Of a DNA stretch of 34,351 bases, positions 8,135 to 16,786 are shown piece by piece. Numbering within the stretch: position 1 is the stretch's first letter; every line of letters starts with the position of its first letter. Source of the DNA: Acidobacteriaceae bacterium (lineage in GTDB: Bacteria; Acidobacteriota; Terriglobia; Terriglobales; Acidobacteriaceae); assembly GCA_003156235.1 (NCBI GenBank), contig PMGP01000002.1, positions 7,535 to 41,885 of the forward strand, given 5' to 3'. The notes beneath the pieces are model-generated. The model did not search any database. It saw nothing but the letters and a program-made list of their open reading frames with translations, and was not told the origin of the DNA. The position numbers and the translations under genes were made by a program.

Positions 8135-10564
8135 TCAATTTCGCAGCGGCTTGCCGGTCTTCAGCGTGAAGGCGATGCGCTCTTGCGTCTTCGGCTCGCC
8201 GCAGAGGGAGAGGAAGGCTTCTCGCTCGAGGTCGAGAATGTACTGCTCGCTGACCAGGGTTCCGGGCGTGATGCGGCCGCCGGAGAGAATGTACGCCACC
8301 CAACGGGCGACCTTCTGGTCGTGCTCGGAGGCGTAGCCGGCTTCGCCCATGAGAAAGACGCCGGTTTGGAGGGTGGCCAAAGCTGCCGTGCCGGGAACGG
8401 GAATTTGGGTGCGAGGCTGCGGAGCGGTGTAGCCTGCCCCGGCCAGCGTCGCGGCCTGAGCCTTGGCGTCGAGCAGCAGCCGCTCGCGATTGAGGGTGAT
8501 GCGGTCTGAGGTGGCGAGCAGGCCGAGGGTGCGCGCCTCGGCAGCGGAGGTGGAAACCTTGGCCAGGGCGATGGTTTCAAAGGAGCGGCGAAGCGCCGTG
8601 GCCAGCTCGGCCGATTGAGCAAAGCGCGAAGGCGGGTCTCGCGGGTCGGCAGGAGCAAGGGCAATGGCTGCGTCGATGGCTCGCAATAACATTTCCTTGG
8701 TTCCTCCGCCTGCGGGGATGAGGCCGACGCCGGCCTCGACCAGTCCGATGTAGGTCTCGGCGTGAGCCTGGCGGCGCGCGGCGTGCAGGCAGATCTCCGC
8801 GCCGCCGCCGAAGGTCATGCCGAAGGGCGCCACGACCACCGGGCGCGGGCAGAATTTGATGGCGGAGGTCATCTGCTGGAAGCCATGAATCACCGCGGCC
8901 AACTCATCCCACTCGCCCTTCTGCGCGGCCATGAGCATTTGCATGAGGTTGGCGCCGACGGAAAAATTTTCGCGGTCGCTGGCAATGACAAAGGCGGCAA
9001 AGTCGCGCACCGCATCGGATGTGGGATTGAGGACAGCAGTGACCATCGCCAACACGTCGCCGCCAATGGCGTTTTTGAGCGAGTGCAGTTCGATGCAGCC
9101 GATGCCGTCGCCCAGATCGACGAGCGAAGCGCCGGAGTTGGAGCGGACGTCTCCGTTGGATCGGCGGAAGTCGGCGATGCGGGCGTGGCCGGGGAAGGTG
9201 GTGACTGGCTCGAGTTGATTTTTCTCCGGCTGGAAACACTGGCGGCCGTCGCTTGAGTACCAGGATGAGTGGCCGGCGGCCAGCAGAGCCTCGACGCGCG
9301 GGCTTACCGGGAGGCCGAGGCTCTTCATGCGGGTGACGGCGGAAGAAACCCCAGCCGCGTCCCACATTTCGAAGGGGCCCAGCTCCCAGTTGAAGCCGGC
9401 GCGCAGGCCGCGGTCGATGGAGGGCGCGTCGCCGGCTGCTTCGCCGATGCGCTCGGCGGCAAAGTTCCACAGCGCGGCGAGAAACGGCCAGAGGAAGGCG
9501 GCGACTTTGTCCTTTGCCGGATCGTTGGCCAGTAGCAGGCGCAACCGCTCGGGCAGCGTGGCGGCGTTTTTGGCCATCTCCAGGGCGGGCAGAGCGGGCT
9601 TGGCGACGGGGCGGTACTCGAAAGTGGTGAGATCGAGGACCAGGCGCTGATCTTTCCCGTCCTCACCCTTGACCTGTTTATAGAAGCCCTGGCCGGATTT
9701 GTCGCCCAGCCAGCCGCGCTTGACCAGCTCTTGAAGGACGTTGGAAAAACCGCCCTGGGAGACGCCGCCGGGAAAGTTGGCGGCCACATGGGCGGGAATG
9801 TCGATGCCCACCATGTCGGCCAGGCGGAAGGTTCCGGCGCGGGGCCAGCCGAGCGCCTGTCCGGTGAGCGCGTCCACTTCTTCAATGGTCAGACCCTGCT
9901 CCAGCATCAGCGCGGCTGCCGTGAACATCACCGAAATGCCGATGCGGTTGGCGATGAAGTTGGGGGTGTCGTTGGCAATGACCACCAGCTTGCCCAGGTT
10001 GCGGTCGGCGAAGGCGGCAAAGGAGACTGCGACGGCCGGATCGGTTTCGGCGGTGGGGATGATTTCGAGCAGGCGCATGGAACGCGGCGGATTGAAAAAA
10101 TGCGTTGCGAAGAAACGGTCGCGGTGCGCGGTAAGGCCGGCGGCGATTTGGCTGACCGGCAGGCCGGAGGTATTGGTGGTGAGCACGGCATGAGGGGCCA
10201 GGTGAGGCACAACGCGGTTGAGCAAGGCAGTTTTGATGGCCAGATTTTCTGCCACTGCTTCGATGACCCAGTCGCAGTTGGCCAGCTTGGGCAGGTCGTC
10301 CTCGAAGTTGCCGGGAGTGATGAGCGCGGCCAGCGTGGGTTCATAGAGTGCGGCTGGTTTTGCCTTGGCCAGGGCGGCGAGCGCGGCCTTCGCCAGGCGG
10401 CTTCTATCGCCATCGCCAGCCGGAACCAAGTCAAGAAGGAGCGTGGGGATTCCTGCGTTGGCAAGGTGAGCGGCGATGCGAGAACCCATGGTTCCGGCGC
10501 CCAGCACGGCGGCGCGGCGAACTAGAAAAGGCAAGGCAGCAGCGGGCGGGGAAGTCGTGCTCAT
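8135..10564 (-). CDS. fadN: 3-hydroxyacyl-CoA dehydrogenase / enoyl-CoA hydratase, FadN type
   Basis: This multifunctional enzyme does the hydration and NAD-dependent oxidation steps of beta-oxidation. It has 809 residues and the dehydrogenase first, as in Bacillus FadN (about 790 residues), rather than the hydratase-first order of E. coli FadB. The Rossmann motif GAGTMGSRIAAHLANAG is at 22-38, followed by NTSGLPVSQIA, the catalytic HFFNPPRSMRLLEI and DTPNFIANRIG. The C-terminal crotonase domain shows NFSVGANLMQML and FGGGAEICLHAAR...EAGVGLIPAGGGTKEML. The ATG is preceded by AGGAGA. The thiolase partner is 2.3 kb downstream on the same strand. The acyl-CoA dehydrogenase that accompanies these genes in Bacillus is not in the window. 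Confidence 0.95.
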   Translation of the reverse strand: MSTTSPPAAALPFLVRRAAVLGAGTMGSRIAAHLANAGIPTLLLDLVPAGDGDRSRLAKAALAALAKAKPAALYEPTLAALITPGNFEDDLPKLANCDWVIEAVAENLAIKTALLNRVVPHLAPHAVLTTNTSGLPVSQIAAGLTAHRDRFFATHFFNPPRSMRLLEIIPTAETDPAVAVSFAAFADRNLGKLVVIANDTPNFIANRIGISVMFTAAALMLEQGLTIEEVDALTGQALGWPRAGTFRLADMVGIDIPAHVAANFPGGVSQGGFSNVLQELVKRGWLGDKSGQGFYKQVKGEDGKDQRLVLDLTTFEYRPVAKPALPALEMAKNAATLPERLRLLLANDPAKDKVAAFLWPFLAALWNFAAERIGEAAGDAPSIDRGLRAGFNWELGPFEMWDAAGVSSAVTRMKSLGLPVSPRVEALLAAGHSSWYSSDGRQCFQPEKNQLEPVTTFPGHARIADFRRSNGDVRSNSGASLVDLGDGIGCIELHSLKNAIGGDVLAMVTAVLNPTSDAVRDFAAFVIASDRENFSVGANLMQMLMAAQKGEWDELAAVIHGFQQMTSAIKFCPRPVVVAPFGMTFGGGAEICLHAARRQAHAETYIGLVEAGVGLIPAGGGTKEMLLRAIDAAIALAPADPRDPPSRFAQSAELATALRRSFETIALAKVSTSAAEARTLGLLATSDRITLNRERLLLDAKAQAATLAGAGYTAPQPRTQIPVPGTAALATLQTGVFLMGEAGYASEHDQKVARWVAYILSGGRITPGTLVSEQYILDLEREAFLSLCGEPKTQERIAFTLKTGKPLRN

Positions 10565-10668
10565 GCGGTCTCTCCTGCGTGCAATGAATTTGGGAGCGAT
10601 CCATCACGCGGAAACCATCGAAGGATACGGAAGTGCGCGGCACACGGTCAAGGAGGAATTGCGTCCGT

Positions 10669-10698
10669 TTGACCCTCCCCGGTCGCGGGCACTAGCTT
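10669..10698 (+). promoter_or_regulatory. Possible sigma-70-type promoter for the M16 peptidase pair
   Basis: TTGACC at 10669 and TAGCTT at 10693 are 18 bases apart, about 60 bases ahead of the first M16 start codon. The -10 match is weak, so this is only a suggestion. The gap between fadN and this operon is divergent, and no clear promoter was seen for fadN. Confidence 0.3.
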
Positions 10699-10755
10699 GG
10701 AAGAGTGCGGGGAGACGCATTTGCGTCCTTCGGACAAGTAAGACAAGGAGACCGG

Positions 10756-12300
10756 ATGCAAAGCAGAAGTTTCCCCTGGTTTTGGAAGGGCGTTTTGGCG
10801 CTGGCGCTGATGGCGATGGCCATCGCAGTCGCCCAGGCGCAGGACCTGAAGAGTTTTGAGCAGAAAATTACAACCAAAGTCCTGCCCAACGGGTTGACGC
10901 TGATTATTTGCGAGCGGACGGATGCGCCGGTCTTCAGCTACTCCACCTTTATTGATGCGGGCGACGTGAACGACCCCTCGGGCGAGAGCGGCCTGGCGCA
11001 CATGTTCGAGCACCTGGCCTTCAAAGGGACCAGCGAAATTGGCACCACGGATTATGCCGCCGAGAAGATTGCGCTGGAGAAGGTGGAGGCGGCCAACGCG
11101 GCCTACGAGGCCGAGTACCTGAAGGCAGTGGGCCGCGATGAGAAGAAGCTGGCTGCGCTGAAACAAAATTTCATAGATGCTCAGACCGAGGCGCACAAGT
11201 ACGTCATCCCCAACCAGTTCACCGACGTGGCCGAGCGCAACGGGGCCGAGGGCCTGAACGCCGAAACTGCGCTGGACAACACGATGTTCTTCTGGTCGAT
11301 GCCGGAGAACCGGCTGGAGCTGTGGGCGTGGCTGGAGAGCGGACGGCTGGCCGACGCGGTGCCGCGCGAGTTCTACAAGGAACGCGATGTGGTAAATGAG
11401 GAGCGGCGGATGCGCACCGACTCCAATCCCATCGGACGGCTTGTCGAGCAGTTGCTGGCCACGGCTTACGTGGCGCACAACTACGGCCGCAGCAGCATCG
11501 GATGGCCCAGCGAAGTGAGCCAGATCAACGCCACCGAGGCCATGGAGTTCCACAAGAAGTATTACGTGGGAGCGAATATTGTTATTGCTGTTGTAGGCGA
11601 CGTGAAAGCTTCAGAGGCTCTGCCGATGCTGGAGAAATACTTCAGCAAGATTCCTTCCAGAGCCAAGCCGGAGGAGATGACCACCGTCGAGCCAAAGCAA
11701 TTTGCTGAGAAGACGGTGGCGATTCGCGAGCAGACGCAGCCGTTTTACGTTGAAGGCTATCATCGGCCCGACTACCGCGACCCGGACGATGCAGTCTTCG
11801 ACGCAATCCAGGACATTTTGTCGAATGGGCGCGTCTCGCGGCTCTATCGCAGCCTGGTGCGCGATGAGCAGATTGCCGCCGAGGCCGCCGGCTTCAGCCC
11901 CTTTCCCGGCGAAAAATATCCCAGCCTCTTCGCGTTCTATGCCGTTCCGCTGCCGGGACACACGCCTGCGCAGATGCGCGACGCCATCCACAAGGAGATT
12001 GAAAAGCTGAGGACCGGCGATGTCAGCGACGAGGAGTTGGCTATGTTCAAGACCCGCACCCGCGCCGACCTGCTGCGCGGACTGGCCAACAACCAGGGCC
12101 TGGCCAACTCGCTGGCCGAGTACCAGACGCGCTACGGCGACTGGCGCGAACTTTTCCTGCAACTCGACAAGGTGGACAAGGTGAGCAAAGCCGACATTCG
12201 CCGCGTGGCTAATCAGATTTTTGTGCCGAGCAACCGCACCAGCGCATGGATTGAAACCGAACCGATGACTGCAGCTAAGAAAGATGGAGGCGCGCAATGA
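10756..12300 (+). CDS. Zinc peptidase, M16 family, catalytic subunit, exported
   Basis: The 514-residue product starts MQSRSFPWFWKGVLALALMAMAIAVAQA, a signal peptide, after AAGGAG; the ORF-track start is 17 codons too early. The inverted zinc motif HxxEH is at 82-86 (HMFEH), and the third ligand should be a glutamate in ERDVVNEERRMRTDSN. Between them is a helical, charged insert of about 60 residues (KIALEKVEAANAAYEAEYLKAV...), seen in some periplasmic M16 proteins. Such enzymes form clamshell chambers that cut short peptides, or work with a second, inactive M16 subunit. The next gene overlaps by four bases (ATGA) and encodes just such a partner. It is transcribed away from fadN. Confidence 0.93.
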   Translation: MQSRSFPWFWKGVLALALMAMAIAVAQAQDLKSFEQKITTKVLPNGLTLIICERTDAPVFSYSTFIDAGDVNDPSGESGLAHMFEHLAFKGTSEIGTTDYAAEKIALEKVEAANAAYEAEYLKAVGRDEKKLAALKQNFIDAQTEAHKYVIPNQFTDVAERNGAEGLNAETALDNTMFFWSMPENRLELWAWLESGRLADAVPREFYKERDVVNEERRMRTDSNPIGRLVEQLLATAYVAHNYGRSSIGWPSEVSQINATEAMEFHKKYYVGANIVIAVVGDVKASEALPMLEKYFSKIPSRAKPEEMTTVEPKQFAEKTVAIREQTQPFYVEGYHRPDYRDPDDAVFDAIQDILSNGRVSRLYRSLVRDEQIAAEAAGFSPFPGEKYPSLFAFYAVPLPGHTPAQMRDAIHKEIEKLRTGDVSDEELAMFKTRTRADLLRGLANNQGLANSLAEYQTRYGDWRELFLQLDKVDKVSKADIRRVANQIFVPSNRTSAWIETEPMTAAKKDGGAQ

Positions 12301-13760
12301 AAATGATTATAGGAAGAACCATTTTATTTGCGGTCTGCGCGCTTGCGTTTGCGCCCTACTCGCTCGACGCCCAGCAGAACAAGCCATGGGAAAAGATTCC
12401 CACGCCCAAGCTGCACGAGTTCAAGCCTCATCAGCCACAACGCATCGAACTCATGAATGGCATTGTTCTGTTTCTGCAAGAGGATCACGAGTTGCCTTTT
12501 GTCTCCGGCTCGGTACTGATTCCCGGCGGCTCACGCGATGAAGACCCGGCCAAAACCGGCCTGGTGGGGCTTTATGGGCAGGCGTGGCGCACCAGCGGCA
12601 CAGCCAAGCTGAGCGGCGACGCGCTCGACGATCTGCTGGAAGCCAAGGCCGCGCACATTGAAACCGGCGGCGACGTGGATTCCACGGCCGTCTCGTGGGA
12701 TTCGCTCAAGGGCGACTCCGATCAGGTTCTTTCTCTGGCGCTGGATTTGCTGTTTCATCCCAGCTTCAGCGCGGAGAAGCTCGAACTGTCCCAGCAGCAA
12801 GAGGCCGCGAGCGTCGTCCGGCGCAACGACGACGAAGCCGAGATTGCCGGACGCGAGTCGACGAAATTAGTCTATGGCCCCGACAGTCCCTACACGCGGC
12901 AGCCTGAGCTGGCCACCATCGGCGCGGTCACCGTGGACGATCTGAAGGCATGGCACGAGCGGACTGTCGGCGGCAAAGAGGGCGGCGGCAAGCTGATCGT
13001 CTCCATCAGCGGCGACTTCGACATAGCGGCGATGGAAGCCAAACTGCGCGCGGCCTTCGCGGGATTGCCGCGGGTCAAAATTGCGCCGGCGCGGCACGAT
13101 GAATTTGCCGGTCCCAAGCCCGGCGTCTATTTCATCGACAAAGAGGACGTGAACCAGTCGAATGTCGAGATTGTGGGACTGGGCACGGACCGCCGCAATC
13201 CCGACGTGCCCGCGCTGGCGGTGATGAACGAGATTCTGGGCGGCGGATTTGCCAGCCGGATGTTCCAGAAAATTCGCACCGAGTTGGGATTGGCCTATGC
13301 CGTGGGCGGCAGCTACGGATACGGCTGGGATCATCCAGGCGAGTTCCACGCCATGGTGCTCACCAAGAGCGCCTCGACGGTGGATGCGACCAAAGCCGCG
13401 CTGGCCGAGATCGACGGCCTCACCACACGGCCCTTTACCGAGGAAGAGTTGGCGCGCGCCAAGGACAACATCCTCAACTCCTTCCTCTTCCGCTACGACA
13501 CGCGGGAAAAGGTGCTGGGCATGAGAGTGCGCCTGGAGTTCTACGGTTATCCTGCGGATTACCTTGAAACTTATCGGGCCGCGCTGGAAAAAGTGACGGT
13601 GGCCGACCTGAACCGGGCGGCAACCAAGTACATTCACCCCGGCAAGCTGGCCATTCTGGTAGTGGGCAACGGGCCGGAGATCAAGCCGGGGCTTGAGGAG
13701 CTGAAGCTGGGTCCAGCGCAGGCGGTGGACATCACGATTCCGATGCCCAAGCAGAAGTAA
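12297..13760 (+). CDS. M16 family protein without zinc motif, exported non-catalytic partner
   Basis: The 487-residue protein has a signal peptide (MKMIIGRTILFAVCALAFAPYSLDAQ) and the M16 fold, with the C-terminal half showing GGGFASRMFQKIRTELGLAYAVGGSYGY. At the place of HxxEH it has YGQAWRTSG, so zinc ligands and the catalytic glutamate are missing. This is the known pattern of heterodimeric M16B pairs, in which the second subunit contributes the R/Y substrate-binding side. The ATGA overlap with the preceding gene points to coupled translation and roughly equal amounts. The substrate is unknown. Confidence 0.92.
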   Translation: MKMIIGRTILFAVCALAFAPYSLDAQQNKPWEKIPTPKLHEFKPHQPQRIELMNGIVLFLQEDHELPFVSGSVLIPGGSRDEDPAKTGLVGLYGQAWRTSGTAKLSGDALDDLLEAKAAHIETGGDVDSTAVSWDSLKGDSDQVLSLALDLLFHPSFSAEKLELSQQQEAASVVRRNDDEAEIAGRESTKLVYGPDSPYTRQPELATIGAVTVDDLKAWHERTVGGKEGGGKLIVSISGDFDIAAMEAKLRAAFAGLPRVKIAPARHDEFAGPKPGVYFIDKEDVNQSNVEIVGLGTDRRNPDVPALAVMNEILGGGFASRMFQKIRTELGLAYAVGGSYGYGWDHPGEFHAMVLTKSASTVDATKAALAEIDGLTTRPFTEEELARAKDNILNSFLFRYDTREKVLGMRVRLEFYGYPADYLETYRAALEKVTVADLNRAATKYIHPGKLAILVVGNGPEIKPGLEELKLGPAQAVDITIPMPKQK

Positions 13761-13777
13761 GGACGCGAAGCTGAGCG

Positions 13778-13813
13778 GAATTCCTAGGTCCCGGAACCGG
13801 GACTTGGGAATTC
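13778..13813. repeat. 17-bp near-perfect palindrome after the M16 operon
   Basis: GAATTCCTAGGTCCCGG pairs with CCGGGACTTGGGAATTC around a two-base loop, the only departures being two G-U pairs. It starts 18 bases after the M16 stop. There is no T-run, so it is either a stabilising/processing hairpin or another dispersed repeat rather than a simple terminator. Confidence 0.55.
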
Positions 13814-13844
13814 GGTATTCAGAGTGTAAGAGGTTTACAAGATC

Positions 13845-14549
13845 ATGCCTCGAAAGTACGTTGTTCTAGTTGCGCTTGCTCTGTTATCCGCCATAGAACC
13901 TGCTTTGGCGCTCTCTCAATGCAGCAATCAAATCACGATCGTGCCGCTTAAGGTTATGAAGGCGGCGAGTAAGGCCCGCGACTTCATTCGCTTTAGCTAC
14001 TCCTTGTCAACTTCCGATTTGCTCCTTATACGGTCGCATGAGGACACCCAGACTTCGATTGGACCTTATGATACTGGCTTTGTGATCACACGAGAAGGGA
14101 AGACGATACAAAGCGTTGTTCTGCGGAAACTACCGGAGTTTCAACGCGAGGAGCCTGAGTATTCAGAGGCATTTATTACGCTTGCCGTGACCCGCGCCTG
14201 TACGAGGAGAGGTCCAATTTACTTCGTTACGATGCAATATATGGGCGACATGACAAGCCCGGCCCTTCTTTTCACATTCGTTCCCTCAGCGCAAGGATAC
14301 GAAGTCTCCGCTCTCCCGATGATCTCCGGTGGAGTGTTAGAGGTTTCAAAGGCTGATCCTTCTCATATCAGGACGTGGGACAATCTGCACGAAGGCGAGT
14401 GCGAAGCTTGCCCAACTGCGTACCAGATTACGGAGTATGAGATTCGAGAGGGCAGGCCTATCCAAATACGGCAATACCGGACACGGCACCTCTACGATTC
14501 CGGGAACTACATCTTCGATTCCCGACGGCGCATCCGATTTATCCCGTGA
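13845..14549 (+). CDS. Secreted protein of unknown function
   Basis: The 234-residue product has a signal peptide (MPRKYVVLVALALLSAIEPALALSQ). Four cysteines (C26, one near 120, and a CEAC pair late in the protein) could form disulfides. No known domain was recognised. The body reads as beta-rich with a charged C-terminus (YIFDSRRRIRFIP). AAGAGG lies about 12 bases ahead of the ATG, a little far. The codons look less GC-rich than those of the M16 genes, and the gene sits directly before a toxin-antitoxin pair, which may mean it came with a transferred segment. Confidence 0.7.
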   Translation: MPRKYVVLVALALLSAIEPALALSQCSNQITIVPLKVMKAASKARDFIRFSYSLSTSDLLLIRSHEDTQTSIGPYDTGFVITREGKTIQSVVLRKLPEFQREEPEYSEAFITLAVTRACTRRGPIYFVTMQYMGDMTSPALLFTFVPSAQGYEVSALPMISGGVLEVSKADPSHIRTWDNLHEGECEACPTAYQITEYEIREGRPIQIRQYRTRHLYDSGNYIFDSRRRIRFIP

Positions 14550-14667
14550 AGATGGTGGATCAGAAACTGACACTTTGGAACGGAGTATAACCAATGTTTT
14601 TTGTATGAGATAATGGATGTTGACGCATACTTGAAATTTTCAAAAAATAAATTTCTCAAAATGGCGA

Positions 14668-14673
14668 TATACT
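14668..14673 (+). promoter_or_regulatory. Likely -10 element (TATACT) of the toxin-antitoxin operon
   Basis: TATACT lies in an AT-rich stretch about 45 bases ahead of the antitoxin start and just upstream of a palindromic operator. A good -35 at the right distance was not seen. Confidence 0.35.
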
Positions 14674-14679
14674 AAACAT

Positions 14680-14698
14680 GTACGGAAGATGTCCGTAC
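14680..14698. promoter_or_regulatory. Probable autoregulatory operator of the DUF1778/GNAT operon
   Basis: GTACGGA and TCCGTAC form a perfect 7-base inverted repeat around AGATG, placed between the -10-like TATACT and the GGAGGG ribosome-binding site. Ribbon-helix-helix antitoxins of this family, with their toxins, bind such palindromes to repress their own operon. Confidence 0.55.
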
Positions 14699-14717
14699 GT
14701 TAACCGCCGGAGGGATT

Positions 14718-15029
14718 ATGGCTTCCGCAGTCGCACTGATGCGCAAGGAAACAATACGCAAAGCCCGAGAACGGATCGATGTACGGCTTCGTCCTGAGCA
14801 GAAATCAGAGATTGAAAGGGCAGCCCAGATCAAAGGTCTCACGGTGACAGATTTCATCATTCAGAACGCCGTCGCAAATGCCAGGCAGGCGATCCGGGAG
14901 TATGAAACCTGGACTCTTGAGCGTCCCGATGCGGAAATCTTCGCCGCGGCCTTGATGGAGCCTGCCGCGCTCGGGTCCCAGTTAGCCCAGGCAGCAAAAC
15001 GTTACAAGGAGCGCTTTCTGTCACAGTGA
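14718..15029 (+). CDS. DUF1778 ribbon-helix-helix antitoxin (TacA-like)
   Basis: The 103-residue protein contains the family core RIDVRLRPEQKSEIERAAQIKGLTVTDFIIQNAV (about 19-52), a DNA-binding ribbon-helix-helix. A C-terminal tail (LERPDAEIFAAALMEP...) follows, the type of region that wraps and blocks a GNAT toxin. The start has a GGAGGG site six bases upstream. Its TGA overlaps the GTG of the toxin gene (GTGA), so the two are translationally coupled. A palindromic operator lies upstream. The chosen start leaves about 18 residues ahead of the ribbon, which is common. Confidence 0.9.
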   Translation: MASAVALMRKETIRKARERIDVRLRPEQKSEIERAAQIKGLTVTDFIIQNAVANARQAIREYETWTLERPDAEIFAAALMEPAALGSQLAQAAKRYKERFLSQ

Positions 15030-15541
15030 GCCAAAATCTACCATCCGGCTACTATTTCGAGCCACTCGCAGAGCGGCACAACCGGGCGGCTTTCTCGTGC
15101 GGGAACGAGGCTCTAGATGCATACTTCATAGGCGATCCCATTCGGCAGGACGTCAGCCGAAGAGTCACCAACGCGTTCGTTCTAACTCCTGACGGAAAGT
15201 TTGTTGCCGGCTTTTATACGCTGTCTCCCATCTCCATCCTCAGCGTGGATTTGACCTCCAGCCTTCAGAAAAAACTCCCCAAGCGGCCCATCGGCGCCAC
15301 GCTCATCGGCCGGATGGGAAGGGATTTATCTCTTCGAGGAAAAGGCGTCGGCGAAATGCTGCTTATGGACGCACTCCACAAGGCATGGCAAGCCTCGAAA
15401 CTTGTCTCCTGCTGGGCAGTGGTAGTGGATGCCAAAGAGGGTGCTCGCGATTTTTACATAGAGAACGAGTTTATCCCTTTCGCAACCCAACCAGACAGGC
15501 TTTTCCTGTTGATGAAGAAGATCGATTTGATGTTCGAATAA
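15026..15541 (+). CDS. GNAT-family acetyltransferase toxin (TacT/AtaT-like)
   Basis: The 171-residue protein begins at a GTG overlapping the antitoxin stop. The family signature HNRAAFSCGNEALDAYF is at 18-34. The acetyl-CoA pyrophosphate loop RGKGVG is at 104-109, and the probable catalytic tyrosine is Y144 in ARDFYIENEFIPF. Relatives acetylate the amino group of charged aminoacyl-tRNAs and stop translation; which tRNA is targeted cannot be told here. All expected residues are present, so the toxin should be active. It ends 57 bases before the GlmU-like gene. Confidence 0.92.
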   Translation: MSQNLPSGYYFEPLAERHNRAAFSCGNEALDAYFIGDPIRQDVSRRVTNAFVLTPDGKFVAGFYTLSPISILSVDLTSSLQKKLPKRPIGATLIGRMGRDLSLRGKGVGEMLLMDALHKAWQASKLVSCWAVVVDAKEGARDFYIENEFIPFATQPDRLFLLMKKIDLMFE

Positions 15542-15598
15542 CCCAATTCCATTCAAACTCGCCAATCAGGATCGAGAAACTACAATGGAAGAGAAGAG

Positions 15599-16285
15599 AT
15601 GAGTGAATTTGTTCAAGAGGAGTTTACGGTGGAAACGAATTCTAAAGGTACGGGCACGACCATCCAGCGGCCCGAGACCTGCGTGATTGACGCCGAGGTG
15701 GAGATTGCGGCCGATGCAGTGATCGAGCCGTTTGTGCAGTTGCTGGGCCGCACCAAAATCGGCGCCAACTGCCTGATCCGCTCCTACTCGGTGATCGAGG
15801 ACTGCACGCTGGGCGACAATGTGCTGGTGCTCCAGTCCTGCGTGTTGACCGAAAGCGCGGTCGCCGACGGCGCCAAGATCGGCCCCTTCGCGCACCTGCG
15901 TCCGGGCAGCGAGATCGGCGAGGAGGCCCACGTGGGCAACTTCGTCGAAACCAAGAAGACCAGACTCGGCAAGGGCGCCAAGGCCAACCACCTCACCTAC
16001 CTGGGCGATGCCGAGGTGGGCGAGCGAACCAATATCGGCGCCGGGACCATTACCTGCAACTACGACGGCGTCCACAAGTCCATCACGCGCATTGGCAAGG
16101 ATGCCTTCGTGGGCAGCGATTCCACGCTGGTGGCGCCGGTCGAGGTGGGGGATGGAGCCTTCATCGGCGCCAGCTCCTGCATCACCCAGAACGTGCCCGC
16201 CGACGCGCTGGCCGTGAGCCGGACACGCCAGATCGTCAAAGAAGGCTGGGCCGCGGCCCGGCGCGCCCGCCAGCAAAAACCGTAG
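15599..16285 (+). CDS. Free-standing GlmU-type left-handed beta-helix acetyltransferase
   Basis: The 228 residues match only the C-terminal half of GlmU (about residue 260 onward of the roughly 456-residue E. coli protein), which acetylates glucosamine-1-phosphate. Hexapeptide repeats run from about 30 to 205. Key residues are kept: R101 (RPGSEIG), K119 and the catalytic-base histidine H131 ([12 protein letters not shown]), then [13 protein letters not shown]. The N-terminal uridylyltransferase domain is absent, and the upstream DNA is the GNAT toxin gene, so there is no room for it. It starts after an AAGAGAAGAG purine stretch. Either this lineage uses a separate acetyltransferase, or the gene was cut by arrival of the toxin-antitoxin module, or it acts on another sugar. 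Confidence 0.88.
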   Translation: MSEFVQEEFTVETNSKGTGTTIQRPETCVIDAEVEIAADAVIEPFVQLLGRTKIGANCLIRSYSVIEDCTLGDNVLVLQSCVLTESAVADGAKIGPFAHLRPGSEIGEEAHVGNFVETKKTRLGKGAKANHLTYLGDAEVGERTNIGAGTITCNYDGVHKSITRIGKDAFVGSDSTLVAPVEVGDGAFIGASSCITQNVPADALAVSRTRQIVKEGWAAARRARQQKP

Positions 16286-16751
16286 GGGTGGCGGCCAGCT
16301 TGCGATCCGCCGTTCACGCGAAGGATTTTGACCTCGCAGCCGCCGCCGACCGGCTAGCCTGACGCCGCCGAGGCCGTTTACCCGCTTCCGCGTCCAGCTT
16401 TGCCGGCTGACGCGCGCCCTAAAATCCGTAAATCTGGATTTTGGAGCGTTTATGCTGGCCTTGCGCTCCGATTGTCTGGTTTCGCAACGCACTTCCAGCC
16501 CGTCAGAGGCCGCTCACCCTCCTGCAAGCGCCTCAGCGGCGACCATCTCTTTCGCCTTGAGCCAGTTCCCTGGTTGCCGGGTTGACCGTTGAAGGCTTGA
16601 GTAAATTCATTATTATTAATAGTTTACTGAGGTCTGCGCGGCTTCAGTGCACGGCCGATTCTCTCCTGGAATCCCCCATGCAGCCGTTTAGTTCAGCCCC
16701 TGAGCCGTTTTTGGAGATTGCTGGCCAGTTTAATTTAAAAAATTTCGATTA

Positions 16752-16785
16752 TTGTATTTGCTTTCTTCTGAATCTATGCTATGGT
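16752..16785 (+). promoter_or_regulatory. Candidate promoter of the small RNA
   Basis: TTGTAT at 16752 and TATGCT at 16775 are 17 bases apart. An alternative pair is TTGCTT at 16758 and TATGGT at 16780, 16 bases apart. The surrounding DNA is the most AT-rich in this part of the window. Transcription would start near 16787-16792. Confidence 0.45.
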
Positions 16786-16786
16786 G

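Noticed and set aside
10648-11553. 301-aa minus-strand ORF opposite the first M16 gene
   Set aside because: Shadow; the plus strand has a signal peptide, a ribosome-binding site and HxxEH.
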